Below are positions 37,025 to 47,356 of a stretch of 64,000 nucleotides of DNA, one piece after another. The position numbers were made by a program, and so were the translations under genes. The first letter of the stretch is position 1, and every line of letters starts with the position of its first letter. Source of the DNA: Acarospora socialis (lineage: Eukaryota; Ascomycota; Lecanoromycetes; Acarosporales; Acarosporaceae). The stretch is taken from assembly GCA_025617375.2 (NCBI GenBank), contig JAMYGW020000012.1, positions 248,001 through 312,000 on the forward strand, in the 5' to 3' direction. The notes under the pieces are model-generated. The model did no database searches and was not told the origin of the DNA. It worked only from the letters and a program-made list of their open reading frames with translations.

Positions 37025-38075
37025 ATGTTTTCTTCACTTGTTCTTACTTTGCTTCTGGCAGTACCTGCTCTCTCCAACCCTCTGGTTGAGCGAAATAAAT
37101 GCAACAGGGATAATGTCCTCCGAGCTCTTGTGGACACTCGGAATATTGACGAGGCGGTCAAGTTCTGCAGCACTTATATCACCGTACCGCCAGTCACAAA
37201 GACATGCTCGAATGTAAGACTCAGCAGCATGGCCCTTCTCTGGACAGAACTCATTAGTCTCCGCAGATTCCACCTGATTGTCCAACCAGGACTGCTGTCA
37301 CTCTGGTCATAGATCCCCTGCCAACCACCGTGTAAGTACCTCTGGAACTCTGTTCGAACATTCTGCTAATCCTCCAGAACCGTTACGCCAACCTATACCG
37401 TTACTGTCACTTCCGCTACCACTGTGTACTCCCCTTATACTAAGCCCCATTACAAGCGTGATGGCCCTCTCCCTACTTTCGTCTCGCAGTACCCGGCGTC
37501 GCGGGTCTCGAGTGCTTGCTCTTGCTTGACCATTACCCCGACGACCACCACAACGACTCAGACCACTTGCCCACCCCCGAATGTGAGCTATCCAGCCCAC
37601 AAGGTACCTCAACCTAGCTGACAAGTACTCCCAGACCGTGGTAGTCACGGAGAGCCCGCCACCCTTCACAGTCACGGAAACGGCAGCCTCCTCAGTCGTC
37701 ATCACGTCCCACTACACCACAACCAGCACGCTGCCCGCCCTCTGCAAACCCACCAATTTCCAGGAATACCGAGGCGGGGTCATTCCCCAGCCGGTGAAGC
37801 TGCAGCAGACGACCGGCAACACCGAGAGCGACTGCTGCGTGACTTGTTTCAATGCCAAGAATTGCAACTACTTCCAGTTCCGCCCGGACAATTCTCCCGC
37901 CGCGCACTGCGAGTATTACGTCGGTACCGCGCCGACGGACCCGTCGCCATACAAGGACATATGTCCCCTGGGTGTTGCGAAGACGAGTGAGTTGGATAGT
38001 CCGGCTGGGGCTGGCTCGGGCCAGTTCTTGTTGAATTATGGTCCTTGTTTGGCGAAGTCTCCTTTGCAGGGGTGA
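37025..38075 (+). CDS. Secreted Thr/Ser-rich protein with PAN/Apple-like C-terminus
   Basis: Four exons (37025-37213, 37267-37331, 37378-37582, 37635-38075) give 299 residues. The N-terminus MFSSLVLTLLLAVPALSNP is a clear signal peptide. A short Cys-containing segment follows. Then comes a Thr/Val/Pro-rich region (TVTPTYTVTVTSATTVYSP, TPTTTTTTQTTC, TVVVTESPPPFTVTET) that would be heavily O-glycosylated. The C-terminal 100 residues carry a Cys pattern, ESDCCVTCFNAKNCNYFQF ... CEYY ... DICPLG ... GPCLA, resembling PAN/Apple modules that bind protein or sugar. No GPI signal is obvious. It is probably a wall-associated or secreted adhesion-type protein; a role in host contact is speculation. Confidence 0.75.
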
Positions 38076-38891
38076 GCGGAGGGTGAGCTTGTGGATGTGT
38101 CTCAGGGTGGTGGTTCATAGCAATAGCGCAAATAATAATGTCATTCCATACACAAGACCATTTCTGGTCCCACGCCCATGGGTGAATAACGATAACCTTT
38201 CACGAGGCTGTTGGTGCCCTATAATATACTCGTGAAAGCACGTACCTTAACGGTTATTTTTGGGGTATCCAGTTTAGGTTAGCGTGCACCACCACACCCT
38301 CACTTTCAGCCGCAAGTAGGTAAATAGAAACATCAACCGTCCGCAATATCTATTTTGAGCCACAATGTGCCTCTCGATTACTTCTTCGACCGGTTCACGA
38401 AACCCGCCATTGGGCTGTGGCCGTCTCAGCGTTATAGAGAAGCGATCTCTGCTGCAGGCAATACATCGCACCTTTCCCTCTGATATTGTAGGCGTGTGTG
38501 TTACGCCCGGGAAGGAAGCCCTTGTCGCGATGGAGGTACATATAAGGCTCTTGGTGTACTGCTTCCGTGTCTATAGTATTCCCAAGATAGGGCATGTATG
38601 GTCATGGACCCCAACGTTGTTCCATATAAATTGCCATGGCCGCAATTGCGCAATCTCACTTCCGTCGAAGCTTGAATCATGTTGTCTATCTTCTACGTGA
38701 GCGGAGTCGAAGATATTTTTGTAGCATATCTCCATCCAGGCTACAGTTCTCTTGGTGTAATCATCAATCATTCTTACTTGCTGTGACTCTTATTCTGTTG
38801 AAGAAGGACCACCCGAGAAGTCTTTCCTTTCTGGGCCTTCCTTCCCAAAGGAGACGGCCTACCTAGGTACAGTGCATGTGCAACAGCCGCT
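38076..38891. other. Intergenic region upstream of the MFS transporter
   Basis: About 800 bp with only short, unconvincing frames on both strands. Presumed promoter of the transporter gene. Confidence 0.45.
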
Positions 38892-41617
38892 ATGGAAGCC
38901 CTATTCTTTAACACCGAGCGAGACGGCGGTGATGGTCAGCTGCCTTGTCGTGCCACTCCTGCCCCTCCTCTAGAAGATTCACCGACGGACGCTTATATTG
39001 TCGAGCATTACCCCTTTTCATGGCCATCTGTGAGCAACACTTCGACCGGTACAACCATCACCATGGCAAGCTCAGACAAGAAGGCCGTTACTCAGCGGAA
39101 ACCAGAAGATGGTTCGTCACCGCTGCCGCCATGTAAGCATGGCTGGAGGTTCTACGCTGCCTTTGGTTGTCTATGCATCATCAGTCTCGTCTGTGCTTTA
39201 GATGCCACGAGCTTGTCCGTGGCGTTGCCGGTAGGTTTGGGATCATGAGATGAAAGCAATCCCACATCTTCGAAAGCAAATTGCTGATACGAGCGAGCCA
39301 TAGATCATAGCTAAGAAACTCAATGGCACCGCCATTGAAGCCTTCTGGTCCGGGACGTCCTTCCTACTCACCTCCACCGTCTTTCAACCTAGCTTTGCCT
39401 CGTTCTCCCACATCTTCGGGCGGAGACCGATGGTCTTGCTTGTCTTGACCTTCTTCACTGCTGGTACCATCATCTCAGCATTAGCTCCCAACTTTACGGT
39501 TATGCTAGTCGGGCGAAGCATCCAGGGCGTAGGAGGTGGAGGGATTATCGCCTTGACGTATGTGATCGTCACCGACCTGGTCACGTTGAGGGAGAGGGGC
39601 AAATGGTTCGGGTTGATTAGTATGATGTGGGCTATTGGAAGTGTTAGTGGGTATGGAATCCATAGGCCGCTGTCTGGCTGATACTAACATTTATCTTCCA
39701 GGCCAGTGATTGGTGGAGCCATCTCTGAGAGGATATCGTGGGTACGTCGCCGTTACACTTAGGTCTGTAGAGACAATTGACTCACTCATTATAGCGATGG
39801 ATTTTCTGGATCAACCTCCCACTCTGCGCGCTAGGCTTCATCACCATACCGATCTTTCTGCGCCTACACTACAAGGTTGGATCTATTGCGGAAAAGCTTA
39901 AGCAGATCGATTGGGTTGGGACTGTGGTATTTATCGGCTCAGTCACATCGTTCTTGATACCAATCACATGGGTAAACCTTCTCGCTCCCACATTCCCCTT
40001 TTAACTGGCGGGAACATGTTACTCGCCATAGAGCGAGTCAGATGTCTGAGTCAGGTTACCTGATGAACTATAAACTAACGGCTACATACGCATAGGGTGG
40101 TGTCATGTATGAATGGAGTAGTTGGAGGACACTCGTTCCCCTGCTCGTAGGAGTGGGTGGATTTGTGGGCTTCATCCTTTATTCCAAATACCTCCGAATT
40201 GATCGAGGCCACGATCCCCTCATCAGAGGCTCCATCTTCCGATCTTCCACCGCCCTTGCGTCTTACCTTGGTACCGTTTTGCACGGTAAGAGTCCTTCAC
40301 CCCTTCTATGAGTGGAAGGTTGTGCTTATCATTGCAGGAATCATTGTGTCGTCCATCCTCTACTACCTACCCCTATACTTCGAAGTTGCCAAGGACTTGT
40401 CTCCAACGATGGCTGGCGTTGGACTTTTCCCGCAGACATTCACCGTGGCTCCTGCGTCCGTGATCGTAGGTGTCCTCATTGCAAAGACGGGAAAGTATCG
40501 CTGGTCGGTCTGGTCCGGTTGGATCCTCACCACAACCGGCATGGGACTCATGATTCTTTTGACGGAAAGCACATCCACGGTCGAATGGATCTTCCTCAAC
40601 CTCGTCGGTGGTACCGGTATCGGCATGCTTTACTCAGGTATGTCGTTCAGTATACAAGCGGCAGCCTCAAACGCAGATCTTCCTTTCGCCGCGGCCATGT
40701 TCTCGTTCTTCCGCGCCTTTGGTCAGATGTTAGGTGTCGCCATCGGTGGTGCCATCTTTCAGAACGAAATGACGAAAAAGCTACAAGCTTATCCAGAACT
40801 CGCACCTTTGGCCAAGGCATATTCCAACGACGCATCTGCCCTTGTGCAGATTATCAAAAACATGCCGGCAACGGAGGATGTGGCCAAGACGCACTTGGTA
40901 CATGCCTATGTGGATAGTCTCCGGGTGCTTTGGATCGTCATGTGCGCCTTTGCGGGTTTCTCTCTTATTGTGGCTGTTTTATGGGTCAAAGAACACAGTC
41001 TGGAACGCGAATTAGAAACCGACCAAGGATTCAGGCATGATGCCAAACTCACCGACTCGGAGCTCACCTTAGGTACTTCTGGGCTAGTAACGCAGGACAA
41101 GAAACTGGTCACACAAGACTCGCAGATGACACTACACTGTCGTTCAGAGACGGCACAGACACCGATCATGGAGAAGACGGTCGTCTGGAAGCCTTCCGAA
41201 CGGACTCTCGGTCCGTCCTCAACTGAAAGCGAACCGAGTAGTCCAACAGACCCCAGACGTATCGTCAAGAAACCCTCAACATCGAGCCTCGACATTTTCC
41301 CCTTCCCAAACCCAAATCAACCTGCCTCTTCCTCGTCACGAACCCTGCCCATGCCACCCAAGCCCGTCCTCCAACGCCCGTCCAGTGTCTCCTCTGACTA
41401 CACGCACACCAGGCCTCCCTCCCTCACCGACATCGATACCGACAAACCCATCCCCGCCGCGGCCGTCGCATCAAGAGACTACAGCGACGCTCTCGTCAGC
41501 GACGACGCCAACGCAGACAATACACCCACGACTCCACAACAACCCTCTACGCTACCAGCCTCGACAAAGTTGTCGAGACATAAGAAAGTCACGAAGCAGC
41601 AGAGGCCCATGACCTGA
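38892..41617 (+). CDS. MFS drug:H+ antiporter (DHA2-type, 14 membrane segments)
   Basis: Six exons (38892-39230, 39304-39650, 39702-39741, 39795-39971, 40096-40285, 40338-41617) give 790 residues. After a 75-residue cytosolic start, the first membrane helix is FGCLCIISLVCALDATSLSVALP, with the Asp typical of this family. Later motifs include GRRPMVLLVLTFF, GRSIQGVGGGGII and the antiporter motif C core GPVIGGAI. The second half has LYYLPLYFEVAKDLSP and NLVGGTGIGMLY. The last 200 residues are a cytosolic Ser/Pro/Thr-rich tail with many possible phosphosites. Such pumps export toxins, fungicides or the host's own metabolites. No biosynthetic cluster lies next to it, so substrate is open. The frame change near 40286-40337 is a 52-bp intron. 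Confidence 0.92.
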
Positions 41618-43171
41618 GTTCGAGGGACAGAGCTGCGCGGTGCCTGATTGATTGGATGTTTGAACATTGAGTGACTGCCGGCTGAATTCGAGCAGTGGTG
41701 TACAGCAGGGATAGAATCGACAGGACCAGATGGCGTGTATGACGTGGTTTGGTGCCGTGGGAGTCTGAGGCTTCGGCTATGTAGGCTTGTTTCTGCCTTG
41801 CTGTTCTAGGCTATGCTATGTAAATGGCGGATGGCGTCTCCTAGACGGCGCTCCACTCTCGCTTCTCGTCTATTGTATTATGGCGCTGTATTTCCTTACC
41901 CTGCTGCTGTTCTGTCCTCATGTATGTTGATGCCGATGGAGATCAGGGGGTTATCTTAATTGCAGGGAGCGTGTAATCTGATTCGCGAGTTGTATAGATA
42001 GGCAGGCGTGTGTCATGTAGTCCAAACATTCATTCTCACATCAGCTGTACAACCACCAGCAGATGTCAATGCCGGTCGTTCCCTGCACATGGAAACCAAC
42101 TCCCTATTTATGACACCCCCATCACGCCCAACAGAGCCATGTCCCTCGCCGCTCTCTTTATCTACCAACCTAAGCTAGTAAGCTAGGGAAGGCGTGACCG
42201 TAATCCTATCCTATCCACTCTACTCCAATCCCATTCGATGCTACTTGGCACAGAAGGGCCGTATGCGTACTGCTCCATCCGTCAACGTCGGACGAAGAGC
42301 ACAACATTCTTACAATCACCTCTTTGTTATTGCTACTTGCTTTTCGGTTTCTCTGCCGTGCTCATCTCCTCTCGACGTTTCGTCGGTGTTCTGTCGTTTC
42401 TTTTGGGGTAGGGGAGGGAGGGGAGTTGGGACGGTGTCATTGTGGGGGTGGGGGTTCAAGTTTAGGAAAATGAAGGAATGTGGGGGGGTGGGAGCGAGAG
42501 GGCAGGGAGGGGACAGACAGGATAGGCGTGGTCGGTGTGGTGTAGATGGGGCATGCTGTGGTGGCGTTATAGCGCTGGAGGAGGCGAAGAGGAGGATGGT
42601 GGGAATGGAGGTGGGGGAGTGTTTGAGAGAGGGGTGTTGAGGAGCGGGAAGGGAGGGTGGGGTGTATTGGGGATGTAGAGGGTGGGAGGTTGGTCGGCCG
42701 TGAATGGCTGGGTGAGGGGGACGGGATGGGATGGCGGTCAGGGAGGTGAGTCGGGCGTAATGGAGGGTGTGGGCGGTTAGGTTAGGTCGGTTCGGGGTCG
42801 GCAGGTCGGGAAATTGTATGGATGGATGAACAGATATTATTTCAGGATGGTCTGATGGGAGGAGGGTAGGGCACATATGAACAGAGAAGGTTGTCTAGAT
42901 GGTAAGGTGGGTTTGTGAGCTGAGACATATGATGTACAGAGGTGGGGAGATGGAGATATAGGGGATGTTGTGAAATGTACAGCTTGGATGCGATCGTATG
43001 GATTGTGGACGTAGTGCAGAGCTGGCTATTCTGTCGGCGTCTATCTATCCGTCTATGGAATCCCTCTGGATCTTCCAGTGGTAGATATCCCCAATATATT
43101 TGCCGACCGCCTTCTCCTCCCCAAGACCCTAAACGCGCCTCTAGCTCTGCTGACAACCCTTTCGTGTCGGA
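41618..43171. other. Long convergent 3'-3' spacer, strongly strand-asymmetric
   Basis: About 1.55 kb between the MFS and ALO1 stop codons. The centre (about 42400-42780) is very G-rich on the plus strand. That makes long but low-complexity frames on the minus strand (Pro/His/Ser-rich), which I do not accept as genes. The rest looks like ordinary 3' UTR sequence. Confidence 0.5.
42405..42515 (+). other. Two G-quadruplex-forming motifs
   Basis: At 42405-42423 there is GGGGTAGGGGAGGGAGGGG: four G-runs with one- or two-base loops, the pattern of a very stable parallel quadruplex. A second cluster at about 42482-42515 has G-runs of 7, 3, 3, 3 and 4 with loops up to about 7 bases. Both lie in the transcript-end region shared by MFS and ALO1. 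The motif is seen directly; folding and any role in termination are inferred. Confidence 0.6.
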
Positions 43172-44974
43172 TCACAGCTCTTCTTCTTCCTCTACACTCG
43201 TACTCGCGCTGATCATCGACATGGACATCGACGTTGATATGGACGCCACACTGCCCTGCCCTATCCCGTTCCTATGCCCATTTCCATCCCCATTCCCAGC
43301 CCTCACCAACTCGAAACTCTCCTCGCTATCGCTTCCCTGTGAGCTTACACTCTTTCCATTCCCATCCCCAACACCATCCCCTCTTCCACCAACTTCACCC
43401 CTCCAATCCAACCCACCTCCCCACGCACTGACTCTCGCAACCTCATGCTCCTCAAGCGGAAGGAACGGCACCGCTTGCCCCCCTTTCCCATCCCCGAACG
43501 AAGACGAGAGCGGAAGTAGGTATCTCCGATGCCAGTCACCGACAAACATGCCCTCGGGATCGACCTCGTCGCGTATACGCACCCACGTGCCCATGTCCGG
43601 ATACATGTCCCAGAACTCCTCACGACTGACATCCTGGAAGTTCTTCGCCCAATGCGGGCGGCCGCCGAGCTCTTTCATCAGCCATTCCACGGCCTCGTAG
43701 TAGCGGTGCTTGCAGGGCGGGTCGCGATTATAGGGTCTGTAGAGGGTGGCGTTGATGTAGAAGGTTGGGCCGTCGGGTACGGTGTTATCTAAATAAGGGC
43801 GCGGCGTGGTGGAGGAGGTGTCGGAGACGCGGACTTCGATGGGGGCGTGCACATATAGGTTCGATGTGTCGAAGGGGATGCGGGCGGCGTCGCGGTCGCC
43901 GTTGAGCCAGGCGGAGAGGCGGGTGATGGCTTCGGGACCGCGGGCGAGGGGCAGGGCCCATTCGTTGACGAACTGCGAGTAGAGGCAGTTCATGAGGAGG
44001 CCGCGGTGGCCTTCTTCGACGGCCGTGTTGACGGCACCCGAGGTAAAGCCGTATTGGACGGCGATGACGAGTTTCTCGATGGAGGGGAGGAGGCTAGGGA
44101 TCCACTGGGCGATGTAGAGGAGAATATGGTAGGCGTGGTAGCCGATCAGGCCGCCGTACCAGGTTTGGTTTTGGGGTCGCCGCGGTTTGCTGGTTTTGTT
44201 GGCGCGCCAGACGATGGCTTTCTTCATGTATGGCATCCACCAGACGCGCGTGAACTCGGCGGTTGTCCAGAGGTCTGTTGACCAGCCGCTCATTATTTCG
44301 TCGAGAGAATGCAAGCTCTGTTGCCACTCGATGTCGAACGCTGGGACGGCCTGGTATGTGACCTCGGTAATGATACCCAGTGCTCCCAAGCTGACAAGTG
44401 CGGCGCGGAAGAGCTCTGTGTTCTCCTCCGCGGAGCACGACACTGTCCGCCCGTCTGCTAGCATGATCTTGATTCTCAGAACAGACTGCGAAAGCAACCC
44501 ATGCCGTGTCGAACTCCCATGCGTTGCTGTGCCGATAGCCCCTGCAATGGCCTGGTTGTCAATGCTTCCCAGGTTCGGCATGGCCAGTCCATGCTTCTTG
44601 AGCTCCGCCCCTAAATCATGTAGTCGTATTCCCGCCTCCATCACGACAATCCGCTTTTCCTCGTCTATAGAGATTATCCGGTTGTACTGATCGAGGTTGA
44701 CCATCCATGACGAGGTGCAAGTCAAGTCGCTGGGAGAGTGGCCGCAGCCGACGGTGACGAGACGTCGCCGACATTGTCGCGCAAGCGTCACGACCTTCTG
44801 GATCTCCGCTGTCGTTTGAGGCCGGATGTAAAGCTCGGGGCGGGAGTGGAAGGTTTTTGCCCAAGTGTGGTGGCGGTGAGCGGTCGATGCGCGGAAGGGG
44901 ATGGTTGGGTCGAGCTTGGAGAGCTCGTTCTTGATGAGAGGGTCCATTGCTGGGGACTCATGCGGGTTTGTCAT
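43172..44974 (-). CDS. ALO1: D-arabinono-1,4-lactone oxidase
   Basis: A single exon of 600 residues. It is an FAD-linked sugar lactone oxidase catalysing the last step of D-erythroascorbate synthesis at the mitochondrial outer membrane. The FAD-binding region has VTVGCGHSPSD near residue 75; the His is the expected covalent FAD site. Then follow LGSIDNQAIAGAIGTATHGSS and LGALGIITEVT. A hydrophobic stretch at about 285-305 (YHAYHILLYIAQWIPSLLPS) may be membrane-associated. The C-terminal ALO motif HWAKNF is at about 441, followed by VRDEVDPEGMF-like sequence and DWHRRYL. The last 110 residues are a low-complexity Gly/Asp/Ser/Met tail (STSMSMSMISASTS) not expected in the family core. The enzyme supports oxidative-stress tolerance. 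Confidence 0.94.
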   Translation of the reverse strand: MTNPHESPAMDPLIKNELSKLDPTIPFRASTAHRHHTWAKTFHSRPELYIRPQTTAEIQKVVTLARQCRRRLVTVGCGHSPSDLTCTSSWMVNLDQYNRIISIDEEKRIVVMEAGIRLHDLGAELKKHGLAMPNLGSIDNQAIAGAIGTATHGSSTRHGLLSQSVLRIKIMLADGRTVSCSAEENTELFRAALVSLGALGIITEVTYQAVPAFDIEWQQSLHSLDEIMSGWSTDLWTTAEFTRVWWMPYMKKAIVWRANKTSKPRRPQNQTWYGGLIGYHAYHILLYIAQWIPSLLPSIEKLVIAVQYGFTSGAVNTAVEEGHRGLLMNCLYSQFVNEWALPLARGPEAITRLSAWLNGDRDAARIPFDTSNLYVHAPIEVRVSDTSSTTPRPYLDNTVPDGPTFYINATLYRPYNRDPPCKHRYYEAVEWLMKELGGRPHWAKNFQDVSREEFWDMYPDMGTWVRIRDEVDPEGMFVGDWHRRYLLPLSSSFGDGKGGQAVPFLPLEEHEVARVSAWGGGLDWRGEVGGRGDGVGDGNGKSVSSQGSDSEESFELVRAGNGDGNGHRNGIGQGSVASISTSMSMSMISASTSVEEEEEL

Positions 44975-45490
44975 GTATCAGAGCATTGGTGAGATCATCT
45001 CCTAAAGAGATATCCACTGCTCCGTGGCAGGACCTTAATGTGGGGCGGCAGAATGCTAGATGTTCTGCCACGGCTAAACCGCTTCGGCTCAATCATGATG
45101 GGCTCTCGCATGACCTGCGTCGACTGACACATCTTAGCAAGTCTAAGAAAAGAATGTCATGCGCATGAGTCGTGGTGACATAGGGACTGGGAACAGCAGA
45201 TTCCTTTTATTATCAACAAGCAAAGCCAGCCTAAATCATGAATGTGATATTCAGAGTATCGTCCTTGACGTCATTGCTACAAGCTAATCATAATGCCTGT
45301 TCCCGAAGGCGGTCACTAACTGCGGGACTGGCAGATTGAAAGCTGGGGTAAACAGTCGGTCGAACATTAGGAGGAAGCACAGGGCTATTGACAACGACTA
45401 TGGCGCCCTTCGTTTTCGACCTCCCGAAACGTGTGCGTATCACCACCCCATCACCACTCACTCAAATCTCACAAGCCACAGCTCTCCGCA
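44975..45490. other. Divergent intergenic region between ALO1 and the UPF0303 gene
   Basis: About 515 bp containing both promoters. An ATG at 45400 opens a short frame (MAPFVFDLPKR) that could be an upstream exon of the UPF0303 gene if an intron from about 45430 to 45475 exists, but I prefer the downstream start. Confidence 0.4.
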
Positions 45491-45973
45491 ATGGAAGCGG
45501 CAGAAGCAGAACTCATCTTCCCACACTTCACCGCAGACGACGCTTGGGCGCTTGGACTGGCCCTCCGCGAGCATCTTCAAAAAGCGACTGATAAGCCGGT
45601 CGTGATTAACATCTCTCTCGCCAACAGCAATCAAGTACTCTTCCACACCACCACCAAAAGCGGCACCCAGCCCGACATTGACATCTGGGTTGCTCGAAAA
45701 CGCAAGACGGTGCTGCGGTGGGGCGTCAGCTCGTACTATATGCATGTCAAGATGATGGGTAATGAGGGACAATTTAGGGACAAATATGGGTTGGGGGATA
45801 GAGCAGGAGAATATGCCATCCATGGGGGTGGGGTGCCGGTCAAGGTGAAGGGCGTTGAGGGTGTCGTGGCGGTGGTCGTCGTGAGTGGTCTGGCACAAGA
45901 GGAAGATCATAAGGCAGTGGTAGAGCAGATATCCCAACTAATACAAAAGATGAAGTCGGACGCTGATGTGTAA
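45491..45973 (+). CDS. UPF0303 / HbpS-like family protein
   Basis: One exon; the ATG at 45491 gives 160 residues, the usual family size. Features of UPF0303 (DUF967, related to the haem-binding HbpS fold) are clear: FPHFTADDAWALGLALREH, VVINISLANSNQVLFH, DIWVARKRKTVLRWG, then the strongly conserved GEYAIHGGGVPVKVKGVEGVV and VVVSGLAQEEDHKAVVEQI. The fold binds haem or degrades it in some bacterial relatives. Fungal members are uncharacterised. An upstream exon is possible but not needed. Confidence 0.88.
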   Translation: MEAAEAELIFPHFTADDAWALGLALREHLQKATDKPVVINISLANSNQVLFHTTTKSGTQPDIDIWVARKRKTVLRWGVSSYYMHVKMMGNEGQFRDKYGLGDRAGEYAIHGGGVPVKVKGVEGVVAVVVVSGLAQEEDHKAVVEQISQLIQKMKSDADV

Positions 45974-46193
45974 ACGTTACATATCATACATCATTAGCCG
46001 GAGCAGGTGCCAGTATCTTCATCCAGCGTTCCTAGAGTGATACGGCTTCGTACTACCGAACTGGTATTCTTGCTATTTATACTTCCTCTTATCCTCAGGA
46101 AGCAGGCGGTGCAAGAAGGTAAGGATCCCCTTACGAGCATAGGACCGCCACCCTCCCAGACTCGTTCTTCTCCGTTCCAGGAAATGGACAGTC

Positions 46194-46418
46194 CTAGGGA
46201 TGATGTGCTGCAACAATCCCCGAATTCAGATCCTCAACCTCCACAAGCGGCAAGTTGAGGGCGCCCTGCTGATAAGTCGCCGCTCGATTCATGCCATGGG
46301 TTCGGAACCTGAGGTCCTTAAGATGCTGTTGATTCCAGATCGCAATCTGTAGATTCTCTACCATCTCCTCGACCAACACGCTCGCGGCCGGTTCGTCAAC
46401 GCGAACATAACAACACAT
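46194..46418 (-). CDS. Small ORF, uncertain
   Basis: From an ATG at 46418 this frame gives 74 residues (MCCYVRVDEPAASVLVEEM start). It stays open for about 20 more codons upstream without an ATG. The composition is protein-like, with an acidic helix, ASVLVEEMVENLQIAIWNQQ, and a Glu/Val-rich end. It lies 135 bp downstream of the next small gene on the same strand and could be a further exon of it or a separate gene. I do not recognise it. Confidence 0.35.
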   Translation of the reverse strand: MCCYVRVDEPAASVLVEEMVENLQIAIWNQQHLKDLRFRTHGMNRAATYQQGALNLPLVEVEDLNSGIVAAHHP

Positions 46419-46553
46419 CGAAAACTCACAAACCAAACCTCGACAGCTATGCAAATCGTTGCTCAATGGTGTTTGCAACTGACGAAGAAACCCTCGTCAT
46501 CCTCCAACCCAAGTCTGTTTATAACCTAGGTCCCCCGGCCTCCGCAGGCCTCC

Positions 46554-46874
46554 TTAAGGATTGAGGTAGTCCAAACTAGTAAAGTATTCCATCATCCGAT
46601 AACAGAGGCCGACATCGTCTCCTGCCTCGCCACCACATATCCTTCGCTGTTCGGCTTCGATCCTGGCCTTCTCTTCGCGCTGCTGCTTGTCCCGGAGTTG
46701 CCAAGCCATGTATCGATTGTGCCAATGCTTCGCAGTCAGCTCTGTCTGTCTGGTGTAAGGAGCTACTGGTCGTTTGTCGGCGAGCAGTGTTCCCGATTCG
46801 AATTCATCACGGGTGTATAGGCACGATGCTAACTTGCTACCCCCTCTGGTGCGACGGCGGTTGTGTCGGCTCAT
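46554..46874 (-). CDS. Small uncharacterised basic protein
   Basis: An ATG at 46874 gives 106 residues with no intron needed. The start is very basic (MSRHNRRRTRGGSK), a possible nuclear signal. A central helix rich in Trp, Arg, Glu and Gln follows (KHWHNRYMAWQLRDKQQREEKARIEAEQRR), then a compact end, GLCYRMMEYFTSLDYL. I believe short proteins of this shape occur across Dothideomycetes, but I know no function. The strong amphipathic helix argues for a real gene. Confidence 0.6.
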   Translation of the reverse strand: MSRHNRRRTRGGSKLASCLYTRDEFESGTLLADKRPVAPYTRQTELTAKHWHNRYMAWQLRDKQQREEKARIEAEQRRICGGEAGDDVGLCYRMMEYFTSLDYLNP

Positions 46875-47356
46875 GAGAAGAACTGACCGCTAAATGGCTT
46901 TCAAAGGAACGTGCGTCAGATGCGACAAAATAGTGATGTAGAGCCGAAACATGAAAAATCGGGAGGCTCTAAGCTCTGTCTTATAACTGGCCTATGCGTC
47001 ATAGCAGAGTGATGGATCGTGTGCAAGCATGCCATGTGATTCATAGAAGGTGAACAATCATGCTCTGAGTCAAATGGTGAGTCATGAAGCCGTCTCGGAT
47101 ATTGTGGCGAAGCATTTGTAAAAGGGCCACTTCCGGCAGATTATTTCGAAGATGGAAGAAAGAAAAATAACCTTGAAGATTCCTCCTCATGCTGTCTCAT
47201 ATTCTTACTTCATACGAGTACTGGGTTGACGAAATTTGGCGTGGCGTAGGTGCCTAAACGGGTCGCTTCAACAAAGAGAATAATAACGAACTACCTGAGA
47301 TGGACCAAGAATATGGGTTGTTCTAAGTAGCGACATGAATTCTTATAAGCTCGCTA
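46875..47356. other. Intergenic region
   Basis: AT-rich, with frequent stops in all frames. Probably the promoter of the small basic protein and the 3' flank of the aminopeptidase gene. Confidence 0.5.

Noticed and set aside
40286-40337. Apparent frame change in the MFS gene
   Set aside because: Explained by a 52-bp intron joining LGTVLHG to IIVSSILYYLPLY.
42316-42876. Minus-strand open frame of 186 codons, Pro/His/Ser-rich
   Set aside because: It is the complement of a G-rich low-complexity tract, lacks any motif, and overlaps another equally long frame on the plus strand.
46007-46258. Plus-strand frame with a hydrophobic segment
   Set aside because: No ATG at its start, and it is opposite a more protein-like minus frame.
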